From Antilocapra americana (taxonomy: Eukaryota > Chordata > Mammalia > Artiodactyla > Antilocapridae), in NCBI GenBank assembly GCA_007570785.1, contig ML660774.1, forward strand, positions 2,826,201 through 2,890,200: 64,000 nucleotides of DNA, read 5' to 3'. Below are positions 1 to 11,400 of this stretch, in pieces. Every line of letters starts with the position of its first letter. Within the stretch, counting starts at the first letter, position 1. The position numbers and the translations under genes are program-made. Under the pieces are notes generated by a model. It was not told the DNA's origin, did no database searches, and saw nothing but the letters and a program-made list of their open reading frames with translations.

Positions 1-126
1 TCCAGGAAAGAATACTGGAGTGGGTTGCTATGCCATTCTCCAGGGGATCTTCCTGATTTAGGGATAGAACCTGGGTCTCCTGTATTGCAGGCAGATTCTT
101 TATCAGCCTAACCGCTGGGAAAGTCC
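1..126 (-). mobile_element. Bov-tA SINE, partial (cut by window start)
   Basis: Ruminant tRNA-Glu-derived SINE in reverse orientation. The core AATACTGGAGTGGGTTGC, the TCTCCAGGGGATCTTCC block and the tRNA-derived end finishing in GGGAAAGTCC are all visible. The 3' part lies beyond the left edge of the window. Confidence 0.9.
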
Positions 127-660
127 TTATTCCTTTACAAATAAAAAGTATTCAACAAATATTAAATGAAAAAAGAAAATACGAAAAATTAATAATATAA
201 TTTTCCTATCTTCCAAACTAGAGAAAATATCCCATAGGCTTCCCATTTTATTTTCTCTATTTTCTTAACTCAGATTCAGAAAGATTACATTCTTTTACAT
301 CATTAGTAACCTGCTCTGAAAAACTGTAATATTCACAATGATTGACAATATAAATGTGACATGAATTTCAGCTACTTAATAACATAAATATGACAGAAGT
401 TTTCATGGCAATTGAAAATACATTAAATAATGTCTCAGGATAAATTTTAAAACAGTTACAAAACCAGAAAACAAAGTTACATTTTAACATGAAAATGATA
501 GTTGAATAAAAACAATACTTAAATTAGAAGCACTGGGAATATTGAGAACATTCCCATTTTTCAGGTGTAGTAAGAGATTAATTTTATCATGCAGTGAGAT
601 TTGCAAGGTACTGTACCATGGAAAATTAAAAATTTGAGTGGTATATTAAGAAACATAGAG
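127..660. other. AT-rich intergenic sequence, nothing recognised
   Basis: Low-GC sequence with no long ORF and no repeat family that I recognise. It runs from the SINE at the left edge to the A-rich tandem duplication. Confidence 0.5.
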
Positions 661-663
661 ATT

Positions 664-851
664 TACAAAAAAGGGAAAATAAAAATAAAGGAAAAGAAAG
701 AAAAAAGAAGAAAATAACAAGGTTATAGGGGACTTAAAAATTCTAAAAAAAAATTCTAAAAAAAAAGGGAAAATAAAAATAAAGGAAAAGAAAGGAAAAA
801 AAAGGAAATAACAAGGTTATAGGGGACTTAAAAATTCTAAAAAAAAAAAGG
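664..851. repeat. Tandem duplication, 94-bp unit, purine-rich
   Basis: Two adjacent copies of a roughly 94-bp A/G-rich unit. The marker GGTTATAGGGGACTTAAAAA occurs at 721 and again at 815, and the AAGGGAAAATAAAAATAAAG motif at 671 and 765, giving the same 94-base offset. The copies differ by small changes in the A-runs, so the duplication is fairly young or homogenised. Confidence 0.85.
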
Positions 852-879
852 GGGGTATAAAAAAGTTTTAAAAATTTAA

Positions 880-1150
880 AAGATGTTCCTAGTACAGTTA
901 TAACTAAGGCTTTCTCTGGTGCTGGTGCGTACGGCGAGGGGTCAGTTTATTTTTCAGACAATTCCTTGGGTCCGGCTTGTACTTCTCATGGTCTATAGAC
1001 TCCTTTCTATGCAGTCTGCGCCACCTGCAGGGATTTAATCTGCTACTCCTGTCAGTTCCAAAGCTGTTGCCTCTGCTAGCTTAAGCGTCTTCTGTTTGCT
1101 GGTCTTTTATGTGTCTATTCAGCGCTCTGGAGAAAGGATATTTGAATTTC
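880..1150. other. Possible interspersed-repeat fragment, family unknown
   Basis: This stretch is GC-richer than its surroundings (for example GTGCTGGTGCGTACGGCGAG) and directly follows the A-rich duplication. Its composition, with CpG retained in an AT-rich setting, suggests a piece of a younger retroelement such as an L1 5' region or LTR. I cannot name the family from the sequence alone, and it could be unique DNA. Confidence 0.3.
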
Positions 1151-1670
1151 ATAAGAGAGCAAAACTGAAAAATCAAATGGAAACTCTTGATATCTAATAT
1201 AAGTCCATATGGCGATTATTGATTTTGGAGAGAGATACAGATAGCTCATTCACAATGTACATGCTGATCACTGCACAGAAGGATTATTAAAAGTTTTCTC
1301 ATATTTCTGTAGTCCTCTCAAAAGCTTAAGTATTTTTGATATCATCCTTGTTCTTGATCTTTAAAGTCATTTACAAAATATATCTTTATTTTCCTCCTTC
1401 AAAAATCTAACTACATTGAAATAAGGACAGTCATCCTTTACCAGTGATAGCTTATTCTTGTGGTATCATCACATCTTCTGATACTATCCCTCACTCATTC
1501 ATGGTTTTGACAAATGAATCACTCTTTCCACCACTATTATACTCATAGTCATCAATAAACTTAATATGCTCAGACTCTCATTTCATTTACATTCTTCTTT
1601 CAAACAGAAACAACTTTCTCAACCATATTTCTGCCAGCCTGTATCTAAATCATAACTATGACTTTAATAT

Positions 1671-1760
1671 CTCTGTCTCTTTCTTTCTCTCTCCATCTCT
1701 GTCTCTATGCCTCTCCATCTGTGAGTGTATGTTTCTCTTTTTCTCTATCATCATCTCTCA
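1671..1760. repeat. CT-rich low-complexity tract
   Basis: A pyrimidine-rich stretch built from TCTCT, TCTTTC and CCATCTCTGTCTC units. It is imperfect, with no fixed unit length. Confidence 0.7.
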
Positions 1761-1849
1761 TGCCATGACATGTATTTGGCAAAACAAAACCAGGTTTATT
1801 TTCATTTCTTGACTGAACAACAAGACTACTCTGTGCCTCCACCATTCCA

Positions 1850-2145
1850 CCACTGTGTCATGAAAGAATGCCACAACCATGGTGGGGACCATGGGAACTT
1901 TAGCCACTTCCTTATATACTTATGCCTAAGGTGCTCAACCTAACATCATAGATATCAATGCCAATTGGTAATGTAGTTCTTCTGTGCATGCCAACATTAG
2001 GTGCTGGTATATCAGACCACAGCCAGTTCATGAAGGGCAGCTCACATCTCATGATAACTTGGTGGCCTATGGTTAAGCTTTCAGTATCTACCAAAGGCAA
2101 GCACCAGGGAAACAAATGTTTCTCCAAAAGAGAGTAATAACTCAG
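1850..2145 (-). pseudogene. Class I ERV pol fossil, connection/RNase H-proximal part
   Basis: Read on the minus strand, this segment belongs to the pol polyprotein of an old class I (gammaretrovirus-like) endogenous retrovirus, just downstream of the polymerase domain. A 90-residue open frame (2184-1912) covers it, although its first residues come from the neighbouring SINE. The order and strand agree with the RT pieces at 2421-2969 and 3199-3640, which are separated from it only by Bov-tA insertions. There is no full-length frame, LTR or env nearby. The element is old and non-functional. The family assignment comes from recognition by eye; the left boundary is vague. Confidence 0.55.
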
Positions 2146-2301
2146 CCTGCCAGGCTCCTCTGTGCATGGGGATTCTCCAGGCAAGAATACTGGAGTGGGT
2201 TGACATGACTTCCTTCAGGGGATCTTCCCAATCCAGGGATCAAATTCAGGTCACCTGCATTGCAGGTGGATTCTTTACTGTCTGAGCTCCCAGGGAAGCC
2301 C
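2146..2301 (-). mobile_element. Bov-tA SINE, 5' two thirds
   Basis: Reverse-orientation Bov-tA. CCTGCCAGGCTCCTCTGTGC, then AAGAATACTGGAGTGGGTTG, the GGGATCTTCCCAATCCAGGG block and the terminal CTCCCAGGGAAGCCC are present. It abuts a second partial copy in the same orientation and sits inside the ERV pol fossil. Confidence 0.88.
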
Positions 2302-2420
2302 AAGAATACTGGAGTGGGTAGCCTATCCCTTCTCCAGGGTATCTTCCTGACCCAGGAATCAAACTGGGGTTTCCTGCACTGCAGGCGGATTCTTTACCAG
2401 CTGAAGTACCAGACAAGCCT
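2302..2420 (-). mobile_element. Bov-tA SINE, second partial copy in tandem
   Basis: Starts at AAGAATACTGGAGTGGGTAG directly after the end of the preceding SINE and runs to ACAAGCC. It has the same orientation but only the tRNA-derived half. The head-to-tail arrangement suggests either insertion of a truncated copy or unequal duplication. Confidence 0.85.
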
Positions 2421-2969
2421 GTGATTCATCTACAGGAACCTGCAAAGGATGCAAACAGCATTGTCTGCCATTGACATAAAGAGCCATTGATTCTGCTGTA
2501 TTTTTTTTCCTGCATGGCAGATAATCTTATTCAGCAGCTTTGACCTACTGTCGAAACTCCTGTTGTTCTGAGCCTACCCCAAAGTTAGCAGCTCTGGGCA
2601 TCAGTGGGTAAATGGAGCCGAGTAGCCCACAAGATGAGGACTAAGCCACCGTCAAAATCCGAAAGGGTTGTGCCTCTTTTTGGGTAGTAAGCGGAGACAG
2701 ATGCAATAACTCAAATTTTATTTTAAAAGGTATATATCAACATGCTTGCATGCCAATGGACCCTTAACAAGGGTCCCAGAGCTTTCAAGTTTTATTTCTT
2801 AACTCTGACAAGGCTATAGTAGTTGCTACTTCTTGCTTCCAGGTCCAACAAGCAAAACATTATCAGTGTAATAGATAATCACGTTGTCTTATGGCAGGGA
2901 AATTCAATCAAGATTACTGCGAACTAAATTTTGATAAAAAGGCTGAAGAGTTGATGTATCCCTAATTCA
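2421..2969 (-). pseudogene. Class I ERV pol fossil, RT palm-to-thumb part
   Basis: Minus-strand sequence corresponding to the C-terminal half of a class I ERV reverse transcriptase. The catalytic box lies around 2850-2874 and is degenerate: neither aspartate of the usual Asp-Asp pair is cleanly preserved in a continuous frame, and stops and frameshifts follow. Together with the segments at 1850-2145 and 3199-3640 it makes a collinear pol fossil on one strand. It is described here as broken and inactive; the exact family needs a database comparison. Confidence 0.6.
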
Positions 2970-3198
2970 ACTTTTGTGCTAGGTTGCTTCAGTTGTGTCC
3001 AACACTTTGCGACCCAGTGAACAGTGGCCCACCAGGCTCCTTCGTCCATGACATTCTTAAGGTAAGCATACTGGAGTGGATTGCTGTGCCCCCCTCCAGG
3101 AGACCTCCCCAACCCAGGGATGGAGCCTGTGTCTTTAAAGTCTCCTCCATTGTCAGGCATATTCTTTACCCCTAGCACTACTTGGGAAGCCCAATTCA
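2970..3198 (-). mobile_element. Bov-tA SINE, near full length, inserted in ERV pol
   Basis: Reverse-orientation SINE from GTTGCTTCAGTTGTGTCCAA through CACCAGGCTCCTTCGTCC to CTTGGGAAGCCC. Short matching flanks (AATTCA near 2964 and near 3193) could be the target-site duplication. It separates the N-terminal and C-terminal RT pieces of the retroviral fossil, so it inserted later than the virus. Confidence 0.88.
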
Positions 3199-3640
3199 GG
3201 TTAGTGTAGGTGCATTACTGGCCTTGTTAGCTAAAAACAAACTCCCTCTGATGGTCTTTAATTAAAGGTCTAGAGAGGAAAAACAAAACAACAAAAAAAA
3301 AGACTAGACAAATAACTAGCTGTGTGCAAGGTACCAGAAGAAGGTGTGTTAATTTGCTAAAGCAATAAAAACACATCTCAAATTGCAGCAGCAATTTGGA
3401 AACACCAGCTGACTAAATTTATAATAACCCACTACCATTCTCCAACATCTACCTGTTTTCTGCACAGGCCAGTTAGATAACTGAATTGGGAGGGTATGTT
3501 GACATTCACCACTCCGACACCCTTTAGTTTCTTCATGCTGGTTCTATTCCATGCACTCCCTTCAGGAATGTGGCATGGCTCCTTATTTACTCTTTTTGGT
3601 TTTGTAGGAAAAGAAAGCTGTATTTGTTTCTAATTGGCTT
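3199..3640 (-). pseudogene. Class I ERV pol fossil, RT N-terminal part
   Basis: Continuation of the same minus-strand pol fossil on the far side of the SINE at 2970-3198. It matches the fingers/palm region of the RT domain and carries multiple stops, with an A-rich insertion near 3280-3300. The sequence to about 3880 may also be retroviral, but I could not support that. Confidence 0.55.
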
Positions 3641-3880
3641 TTCCTACCATAAGTCTTTAAACCATGAGTGATTAAGAGTGTGGGGATTCTGCCAGTTGAT
3701 TATAAGTCTACTCCAATGTGCATTCTGGAACTGGGGAAGTAATCACAGGATGAGCCTGGAAGTCAATTGGATCCAATATGAGTTTGATCTGAACTGAAAT
3801 TCCTTGATCAACTGATCCACATATGTCCCTACTTTGGTGGACAATGATGTCTTGGGTTTCCAGGAATTATTATGCCTATG

Positions 3881-4335
3881 CTCACATATATGTAAATTAA
3901 ATAATTTGTTATTTTAACTTAAACTAGACTATTTTTTATTGAACTTAAAAAAATACTTCTATTATGAAAACTGCAGACCCAGATAGTCTCATACGTATAT
4001 TCCTTTCAAACCTTAAAGAAGAAATAAAACCAATCTTACATAAAGCGCTTTGGAGGGCAAAAATAGAAAACACATTTTCCAACTCTTTTTATAAGGAAAT
4101 AAACATTTGATTTGAAAATTTGAACAAAACAAAGTAGGAAAACTACACACTAATTACTTTAATTAATCTAGGGGAAACAATCCTACTCATAATATCAGAA
4201 AATATAATGCCAGTTATGTATAAAAAGAATAATTTATCACATTCATTTGGAGTCTTAATATCATTCTGAGAGGGTGTTTAAATATTTGTAACCAATCAGT
4301 CAGTATAAGAATGTGTGTGTAGTGAGTCCTCTAAT
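3881..4335. other. AT-rich intergenic sequence, nothing recognised
   Basis: No ORF of note and no recognised repeat. Composition is strongly A/T. Confidence 0.5.
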
Positions 4336-4337
4336 TG

Positions 4338-4515
4338 CAGCCAATGTGGGAGACCTGGGTTCAGACCCTGGGTCGAGAAGATCCCCTAGAGAAGGAAATG
4401 GCAACCGACTTCAGTACCCTTGCCTGGAAAATCCCATGGGCGGAGGAGCATGGTAGGTTACAGTCCATGGGGTTGCAAAGAGTCAGACACGACTGAGCAA
4501 CTTCACTTCACTCAC
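4338..4515 (+). mobile_element. Bov-tA SINE
   Basis: Forward-orientation SINE lacking the first 20 or so bases. GGGAGACCTGGGTTCAGACC, AGAAGATCCCCTAGAGAAGG, a CCATGGGGTTGCAAAGAG block and the ACACGACTGAGCAACTTCAC tail are visible. Confidence 0.9.
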
Positions 4516-5728
4516 CAAGCTAAAGCACTCCCTTACCAACTGCTGGGAGTGATAATGGCTGACAGATCATAGCTGTCTTCCTCTATGGGCACTGCGCTTG
4601 GAAGAAGAGATTCACCTTATCTAACTCCCTTTTTAGAAGCATCTTGTATCCTATGTCACTTTTGTCTCAACTGAGGAAAACTCTGTAAGGTTATTGCAGC
4701 TCCACATCTTCCTATGGGATGTCTAAAACCTTTGTTTTCACTGTATTTCAGTTCAAATTCTCCCACTGCCAAATTCCTGCTTTCTTTACTTGTCTACAGG
4801 TTTGAATCCTAAGAACATTTCCTTACAAATATTCTGCATGCTAAATCTGTATCTCAGAATATGCTTCCTATGGGATATGTCCTATGACATTACATTAACA
4901 AATACAAGGAGCAGTACCATATTATATTCTCAACAGATTCTTAAAGTGGCGTTGAAGGAAATTCAACAAACGTTCTTTGATATTGTCTCCTAGGAAACAA
5001 GAAATAGAGAGATATGCCTAAAGATTAAGAGTACGTACAGGAAACCAAGGGAGAGTCATATGAGAAGGGATTTGTTTTTTTAAAAAAAAAGCTTTACCCT
5101 TGATATCTAAATATAGTTACCCACTAATACAAAATGTATTCAACATTGTACTAAAATAGAAGTTGGAAAATTTTTATAAAAGGCCAAATAGTAAACATTT
5201 GCAGAGCATACAGTCTCTGTCACACTACTCAATTTGGCCTTTAATAGCACAAAACAGAGGTAACTACATAAATGAATGGGTGTTTATGTTCTAATAAAAC
5301 CTAGTTTACAGAAACAGATGGTGGGCCATATTCCACCCACCAACATGATGGGTCACAGTCTGTCAACCTCGATTCTAAAGGGCCTAAAATAAAATTAGAA
5401 AAAGAAGTAAAAGACTAAAAAAGGAAAATTGAAAAGTAATAATTGTTTACTTAGAAATTCCTATGAAATCTATATATTAAGCATGACTTAAAAATGTCAA
5501 AATACAAAAATTAATTGGGTTTCTATTTCCAGTACTCCTAGAACTCATATCAGACAGGCCCTCCTACTTATAGCACATGAACTCTGAACATGAATAACAA
5601 AATGAAGTACTAACAACCACAATGAAACTATATTTAGACATTTAAGAGCAATCAAAAGCAGGTAGAAATTAGATACTCGGAAAGAATGACATTGAATGAT
5701 CTCCCCATTTTTATAGCTTTTTGCCTTA
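4516..5728. other. Intergenic sequence, nothing recognised
   Basis: Some 1.2 kb without a recognised repeat. Short ORFs on both strands (4790-4993, 5545-5826) have no features of real proteins, and part of the second overlaps the following BovB. Confidence 0.5.
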
Positions 5729-6703
5729 AGGTATGTCACAGTCAGTTCTAGCAAGAATAGCTCATATTGGAACAACAGACTGGTTCCAAATAGGAAAAGG
5801 AGTACGTCAAGGCTGTATATTGTCATCCTGCTTATTTAACTTCTATTCAGAGTACATCATGAGAAATGCTGGGCTGGAAGAAGCACAAGCTGGAATCAAG
5901 ATTGCTGGGAGAAATATCAATAACTTTAGATATGCAAATGACACCACTCTTATGGCAGAAAGTGAAGAGGAACTAAAATGACTCTTGATGAAAGTGAGAG
6001 GAAAGTGAAAAAGTTGGCTTAAAGCTCAACATTCAGAAAACTAAGATCATGGCATCTGATCCCATCGCTTCATGGAAATAGATGGGGAAACAGTGGAAAC
6101 AGTGTCAGACTTTATTTTTGAGGGCTCCAAAATCACTGCAGATGGTGATTGCAGCCATGAAATTAAAAGATGCTTACTCCTTGGAAGGAAAGTTATGACC
6201 AACCTAGATAGCATATTAAAAAGCAGAGACATTACAGTCTCAACAAAGGTCCGTCTAGTCAAGGCTATGGTTTTTCCAGTAGTCATGTATGGATGTGAGA
6301 GTTGGACAGTGAAGAAAGCTGAGTGCTGAAAAATTAATGCTTTTGAACTGTGGTGTTGGAGAAGACTCTTGAGAGTCCCTTGGCCTGCAAGGAGATCCAA
6401 CAAGTCCATCCTAAAGGAGATCAGTCCTGGGTATTGATTGGAAGGACTGACGTTGAAGCTGAAACTCCAATACTTTAGCCACCTCATGCGAAGAGTTGAC
6501 TCATTGGAAAAGACTCTGATGCTGGGAAGGATTGGGGGCAGGAGGAGAAGGGGATGACAGAGGATGAGATTGTTGGATGGCATCACTGACTCGACAGACA
6601 TGGGTTTGGGTGGACTCCGAGAGTTGGTGATGGACAGGGAAGCCAGGCGTGCTGGAATTCATGGGGTCGCAAAGAGTCGGACAGAACTGAGTGACTGAAC
6701 TGA
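5729..6703 (+). mobile_element. BovB LINE (RTE clade), 5'-truncated, about 0.97 kb
   Basis: 3' third of a BovB non-LTR retrotransposon. It starts within the RT domain, passes the catalytic box at 5931-5942, and ends with the family terminus GTGACTGAACTGAA. The order of blocks (RT palm, thumb, C-terminal region ending GGGGTCGCAAAGAGTCGGAC) matches other copies in this window. Several stops break the reading frame. Confidence 0.95.
5733..5981 (+). pseudogene. BovB reverse transcriptase remnant, palm domain
   Basis: 82-residue open frame from the BovB polymerase. It contains GKGVRQGCILSSCLFN and the catalytic box as Tyr-Ala-Asn-Asp (5931-5942) in place of the Tyr-Ala-Asp-Asp seen in the copy at 18505-18516. 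The frame stops right after a run of glutamates (SEEELK), and a second in-frame piece follows at 6072-6329. It cannot encode an active enzyme. The first residues lie in flanking sequence, so the given start is arbitrary. Confidence 0.85.
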
Positions 6704-7028
6704 ATATAGAAAACTAACATCTTCTTGGTTTTAAGAAGCAAAAGATAGGGTCAGCTGCTACCAGAGCAGCTAGAAGGAGATATGGTAAGTTTCAGAATGG
6801 AGAAAGACACAGAAGGGGGATTCAAAATTCTTCTCAAAGGTCTGGATGATCCTTGAGCTACACATGCTCAAGGCAGACTCCAACTAACACATCTGAATAT
6901 TAATAAACTGAAGAAGTATTTCAGCTATTGCACAGAGAGAGCAGGTAGTCTTTGTAGTTTGAATTAAGCAAAAATTTCTGAAAAACAAAAAAAACCTTTA
7001 ACATTTTCAAGATAATTAAAACAAACTT
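6704..7028. other. Intergenic sequence, nothing recognised
   Basis: A-rich stretch between a BovB end and an L1 insertion, with no ORF or repeat recognised. Confidence 0.45.
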
Positions 7029-7768
7029 CTTTCAATTCTGGTTTCCTCAGTGTATATGCCCAGCAGTGGGATTGCTGGGTCATATGGCAGTTCTATTTCC
7101 AGCTTTTTAAGCAATCTCCAGAATTGAAAGAGACATGTGTACCCCATTGTTCATCACCACACTGTTTACAATAGCCAGGACATGGAAGCAACCTAGATGT
7201 CCATCAGCAGATGAATGAATAAGGAAGCTGTGGTACATATACACAATGGAATATTACTCAGTCATTAAAAAGAATACATTTGAATCAGTTCTAATGAGGT
7301 AGATGAAACTGGAGCCTATTATACAGAGTGAAGTAAGCCAGAAGGAAAAACAACAATACAGTATACTAATGCTTGTATATGGAATTTAGAGAGATGGTAA
7401 TGATAACCCTGTATGAGAGACAGAAAAAGAGATGCAGATGTATAGAACAGTCTTTTGGACTCTATGGGAGAGGGCGAGGGTGGGATGATATGGGAAAACG
7501 GCATTGTAATATGTAAATTATCATATGTGAAATAAATTGCCAACCCAGGTTCGATGCATGATACAGGGTGCTCAGGACTGGTGCACCGGGATGACCCAGA
7601 GGGATGGAATCGGGACGGAAGTGGGAGGGAGGTTCTGGAAGTGGAACACATGTATACCCATGGCAGATTCATATCAATGTATGGCAAAACCAACACAATA
7701 ATGTAAAAAGTCTTTCTTGAATTTGTTACAATAAAAAAAAGTAAAAAAATAAAGAGAAAAAAAAACTA
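7029..7768 (+). mobile_element. Ruminant L1 3' end with 5' inversion
   Basis: From about 7120 the element reads forward: the end of ORF2, then the 3' UTR (ATGTATGGCAAAACCAACAC at about 7680) and an impure poly(A) tail. The first 90 bases (7029-7117) are L1 sequence in the opposite orientation. They start TCTTTCAATTCTGG, the reverse complement of CCAGAATTGAAAGA that opens the forward part. This is the signature of twin priming during L1 insertion. No clear target-site duplication was found. Confidence 0.9.
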
Positions 7769-8089
7769 TCTCTGAAAAATACTATACACAGTGACACAAT
7801 AACCTGGACAGTACCCAAAACTATAGAAACAGGAAAGATAAAAGTATTACCAACACTTAGGAGAAAACAACGTCAGTGGAGACAAACACCAGAATTGCCC
7901 AGATATTGGGCAGCATGCTTAAGTATTGCAAAGCAGTTGTTTTAACTATATTCTGCAATGTAAATTCAATATTCTCATAATGAATGAACAAACAGAAAAT
8001 CTCAGAAATTCCATATAATACAACTGCAAATCTGTTATTAAATACTCAGCCAGTGAACTTGAAATAAATAGAAATTATCCAAAATTAAG

Positions 8090-8118
8090 AAAAGGGGGGG
8101 GGAAGGAAGGAAGGAAAT
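8090..8118. repeat. G-run and (GGAA)n low-complexity tract
   Basis: A run of about ten G residues followed by GGAAGGAAGGAAGG in a purine-only stretch. Confidence 0.85.
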
Positions 8119-8173
8119 TAAGAAGGCCCCTATAAGCTGTGTGCGAATTTCTTATTGGATGCCTAACATTGTG

Positions 8174-8401
8174 TCCACCTGATATGAAGAACTGACTCAC
8201 AGGGAAAGACCCTGATGCTGGGAAAGAGTGAGGGCAGGAGAAGGGGACAACAGAGGGTGAGATGGTTGGATGGCATCACCGACTCGATGGACATGGGTTT
8301 GAGTGAACTCGGGGAGATAGTGAAGCACTGGGAATCCTGGCGTGCTGCAGTCCATGGGGTCAGAAAGAGCTGGACAAGACAGCAACTGAACGACAACAAC
8401 A
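8174..8401 (+). mobile_element. BovB LINE 3'-terminal fragment
   Basis: Forward BovB tail with GACCCTGATGCTGGGAAAGA, GGTTGGATGGCATCACCGAC and CGTGCTGCAGTCCATGGGGT, ending in AACTGAACGACAACAAC. An ORF here (8215-8448) encodes the decayed C-terminus ([16 protein letters not shown]) and is not a gene. Confidence 0.92.
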
Positions 8402-11400
8402 TTGTGAATTTACCTTGCTGGTTGCTGGATGCTTTTGTACCCCTATAAATATCCTTGAGTTTTTCTTTTCAGAAACACAGCTTTATTACTTTTCAGATTT
8501 GCTAGGCAAAGAACTGAGAAGTGTTCAGTTATTCTCCACTGTGAGGGAAGACATTTATGTATTATTTCCCCAATTAGCCACGAAGCTTGAGATTTTCCCA
8601 GTCTGTCTTCTGGGAATAGGCCCGGGAATTGCAGGGCCTCTGAGAGGCTCTGCCATTGGTAACTCTAAGCTTTTGGGGATTTACTGTTTCAGTCATTCAA
8701 AGTTCCTGATGTGATGACCACTACTTAGCTAAAAGCTTGAGGGGTCCTCTGCAGATCTTGTGACTTCTTCCTCCATGCAGCTTTTTCCTCTCTGATACTA
8801 TGTCCTCTTTTTCTAGCCACTATGTTCTCTCAGAATTCTCACTCTCTATTAACAACTGAGAGAAATTATTGTGCTCCATGTGTTTCTTCTCCTTGCATGT
8901 GAGCTTGAAATGCTCTCAAAGAAGTAAATGGAGGTGATTTTAGGAATCACCTCTTCATTTCTCCTATCTTGAGGATTACTCTCCATTTTTTTTTGAAGTC
9001 CAGTGTCCTGCAAAGTAATGTTTTCATTTATTTCTGTTTATATTGGACATTTAAGTTGGGAGGATAAATTTGGCCCTGGTTACTCCATCTAGGTTGTAAG
9101 TGAAAGTCTCTCCGATTTATTTTTCTGAAAAGTATGTATAGCTTTCTAATATAACACAAAATTTACTAAGATATTGATGATTGATTTATTATAATAACTG
9201 CATTATCCTTTTCTACAGTGTAAGCACTTATATTTACTGATATATTTAGTGACTTAGAGAAGCGCCTGACAAATAGAAAGTAAATGAGCACTTGTAGTTT
9301 ATACACTTAATTCTCACTAATAATGGCAAATTTTTGAAACCTTGGTCTTCATCACTACCCTCTCCCACGACCACTTCCTGTTTTCCAGGGCTGAACTCCA
9401 ATATTCAACTCCACCTCTTCAATATCACAGTAACTTTCCATCCAGTGGGGCTACTTCCTTTTCGTTTTCTGCCATCTTTGTCACATCCTTTCTTTTTCCT
9501 TTATTCATCACAGACACACGTTTATATATTATGACTACTCTTTTTCAACCCCCTAGACTCTTTTGTTCTCATTTCTCTGATTGTCTTTGGGTAGGCAAAA
9601 CTGTAAGTCTAGTAAACTTAAATACCCTCTCATTCCTGTCCTGCACTCAAATTGCTCAATTTTGCTACGGAGAATGGCACAGCTGGTATGACTGATGTTA
9701 CGCTAAACATATGGCCACGAATCTTAAGTGGATTTTATGCACTGTCAGAATACCCTTCTAGACTTGTCTAATACATTCTCTACCCCCAACTAAGATAAAT
9801 ATTGTACAACTCTTCCTTCTGAAGACACTACCCTACCCTTGTCTGTGTATAATAATTTCTATTCAAGTCTTTATACTAGAATTAAGCTAAATCTAAAGAG
9901 AAATTTCTATCACCAAAGCAACCATCCTACTGAAATTTACACTTATCTAAAGCTTTACTTCACAATATAATGGAAAAAAGCATCTTATAAGGCAGCTTTA
10001 CCATTTGTAACTCAGATTCTATGTGTTCTTACCTACTAACGAAGCTTCATCCTGCATGCATCCTGCCTACTATGATTTTGCTGGTTTTAGGATTTAGTCC
10101 CTTAAGTGGAATAACCCACATACAAAAGTATTAAATATTGATGGCTTTTGCTGTATATTATAAAATATTTTTTCTGAACTGTAATAATTCTATTTTTACC
10201 AACACATGATAATCATTCTTTACACATTAAAAAATCCCTAAATTTTTTTCTAATTTACTATATGTGAGGGTATACTGATTAACACTTGGAGGAGGGAAAT
10301 TTAGCAGCACAAGGAAAACCTCAAGTATGATCAATATCTTTTAAATACACAATCTTGCAAATATATCCCAAGAGAATACTCAAAAATGTGCAATTTGTTT
10401 TTCTGTAAGGACTTCCAGTCCTTTAACATCCAGTTGGGCGTCATGTCTTATAAGAAACTTATTTGTGCCTACAGTCAATCGACTTGCTGTTAGAGTCATC
10501 TTCTTAGCTGACACAGCCCTTGCTACATTACGCTATGACAATTGAAAGTGTTACTTGAAAGCTATTGGATACTTACAGCAAAGCTGATAAAAGTCTAAGC
10601 ACTTTTTTACTCACTTTATAGTTTATTCATGAAAACAAGCTTATGGTATCAGAAAGACTTTCCACATTTTATCACTCATCAATCACAACATATACAGGGC
10701 AGATTAACAGCTCAAGTTTATGCAGGGAAGAGCAAGGGAGCCAGGATTCAAAACGCAGGGAGATGGAATTGAATAGTTTCATGGGTAAGTAAAAAGCAAA
10801 GTACCATTGAAGTGAGAGCTGAGACACTGCATGAAAACAACTGACTCCAAATATGAATATTAGCTAATAAATGTACTTCAGTCAGATGGTCTGGTCAAAA
10901 GTGAATATGAGTTATTCCATATGAAAAAATTTTCACAAATGTTTTTGAAGATAATGCATGAATCTTAATGATGAAAGACTAAGGTAAATATATTTTTCAT
11001 TTGTATATGACCCAATCAGTTTGATCAGGAAAGCTTGCATAAGCCAATATTTCAATAAATGTTGCACTTTAAATTACACAAGTAGAAAGTGGGGAGAAAA
11101 TGATCCTTCAGTTTTATAAAATATCAGAAGCAGTTTAACAGGAAACAGGATTATCTAAGCAACTGAATATTTATGGGGAAAGTACCTACTTAGCATAGAG
11201 AAATTTAAACTACTCATCAGTAAATCATCCAGATACTGAGAACACTAAGGAAGGTTAAACATGTAAATCAAAACATATTTGTATATAAATCATTATTTTT
11301 AAGAAGACTATTTCAGTAGCATAACTAGTAGAAATGAAATATTTTATCTGAGGATGAAATTCTAAGAATGGCAGGATATGACTAAGTAAGAAATGATAAA

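Noticed and set aside
6047..6601. 184-residue minus-strand ORF
   Set aside because: Antisense of BovB. The same antisense frame appears at other BovB copies (13850-14386, 18808-19350), which shows it is a family property, not a gene.
9342..9695. 117-residue plus-strand ORF in repeat-poor DNA
   Set aside because: No domain, signal peptide, splice context or recognisable similarity. A second frame (9334-9534) is open in the same pyrimidine-rich stretch, so chance is the simpler reading.
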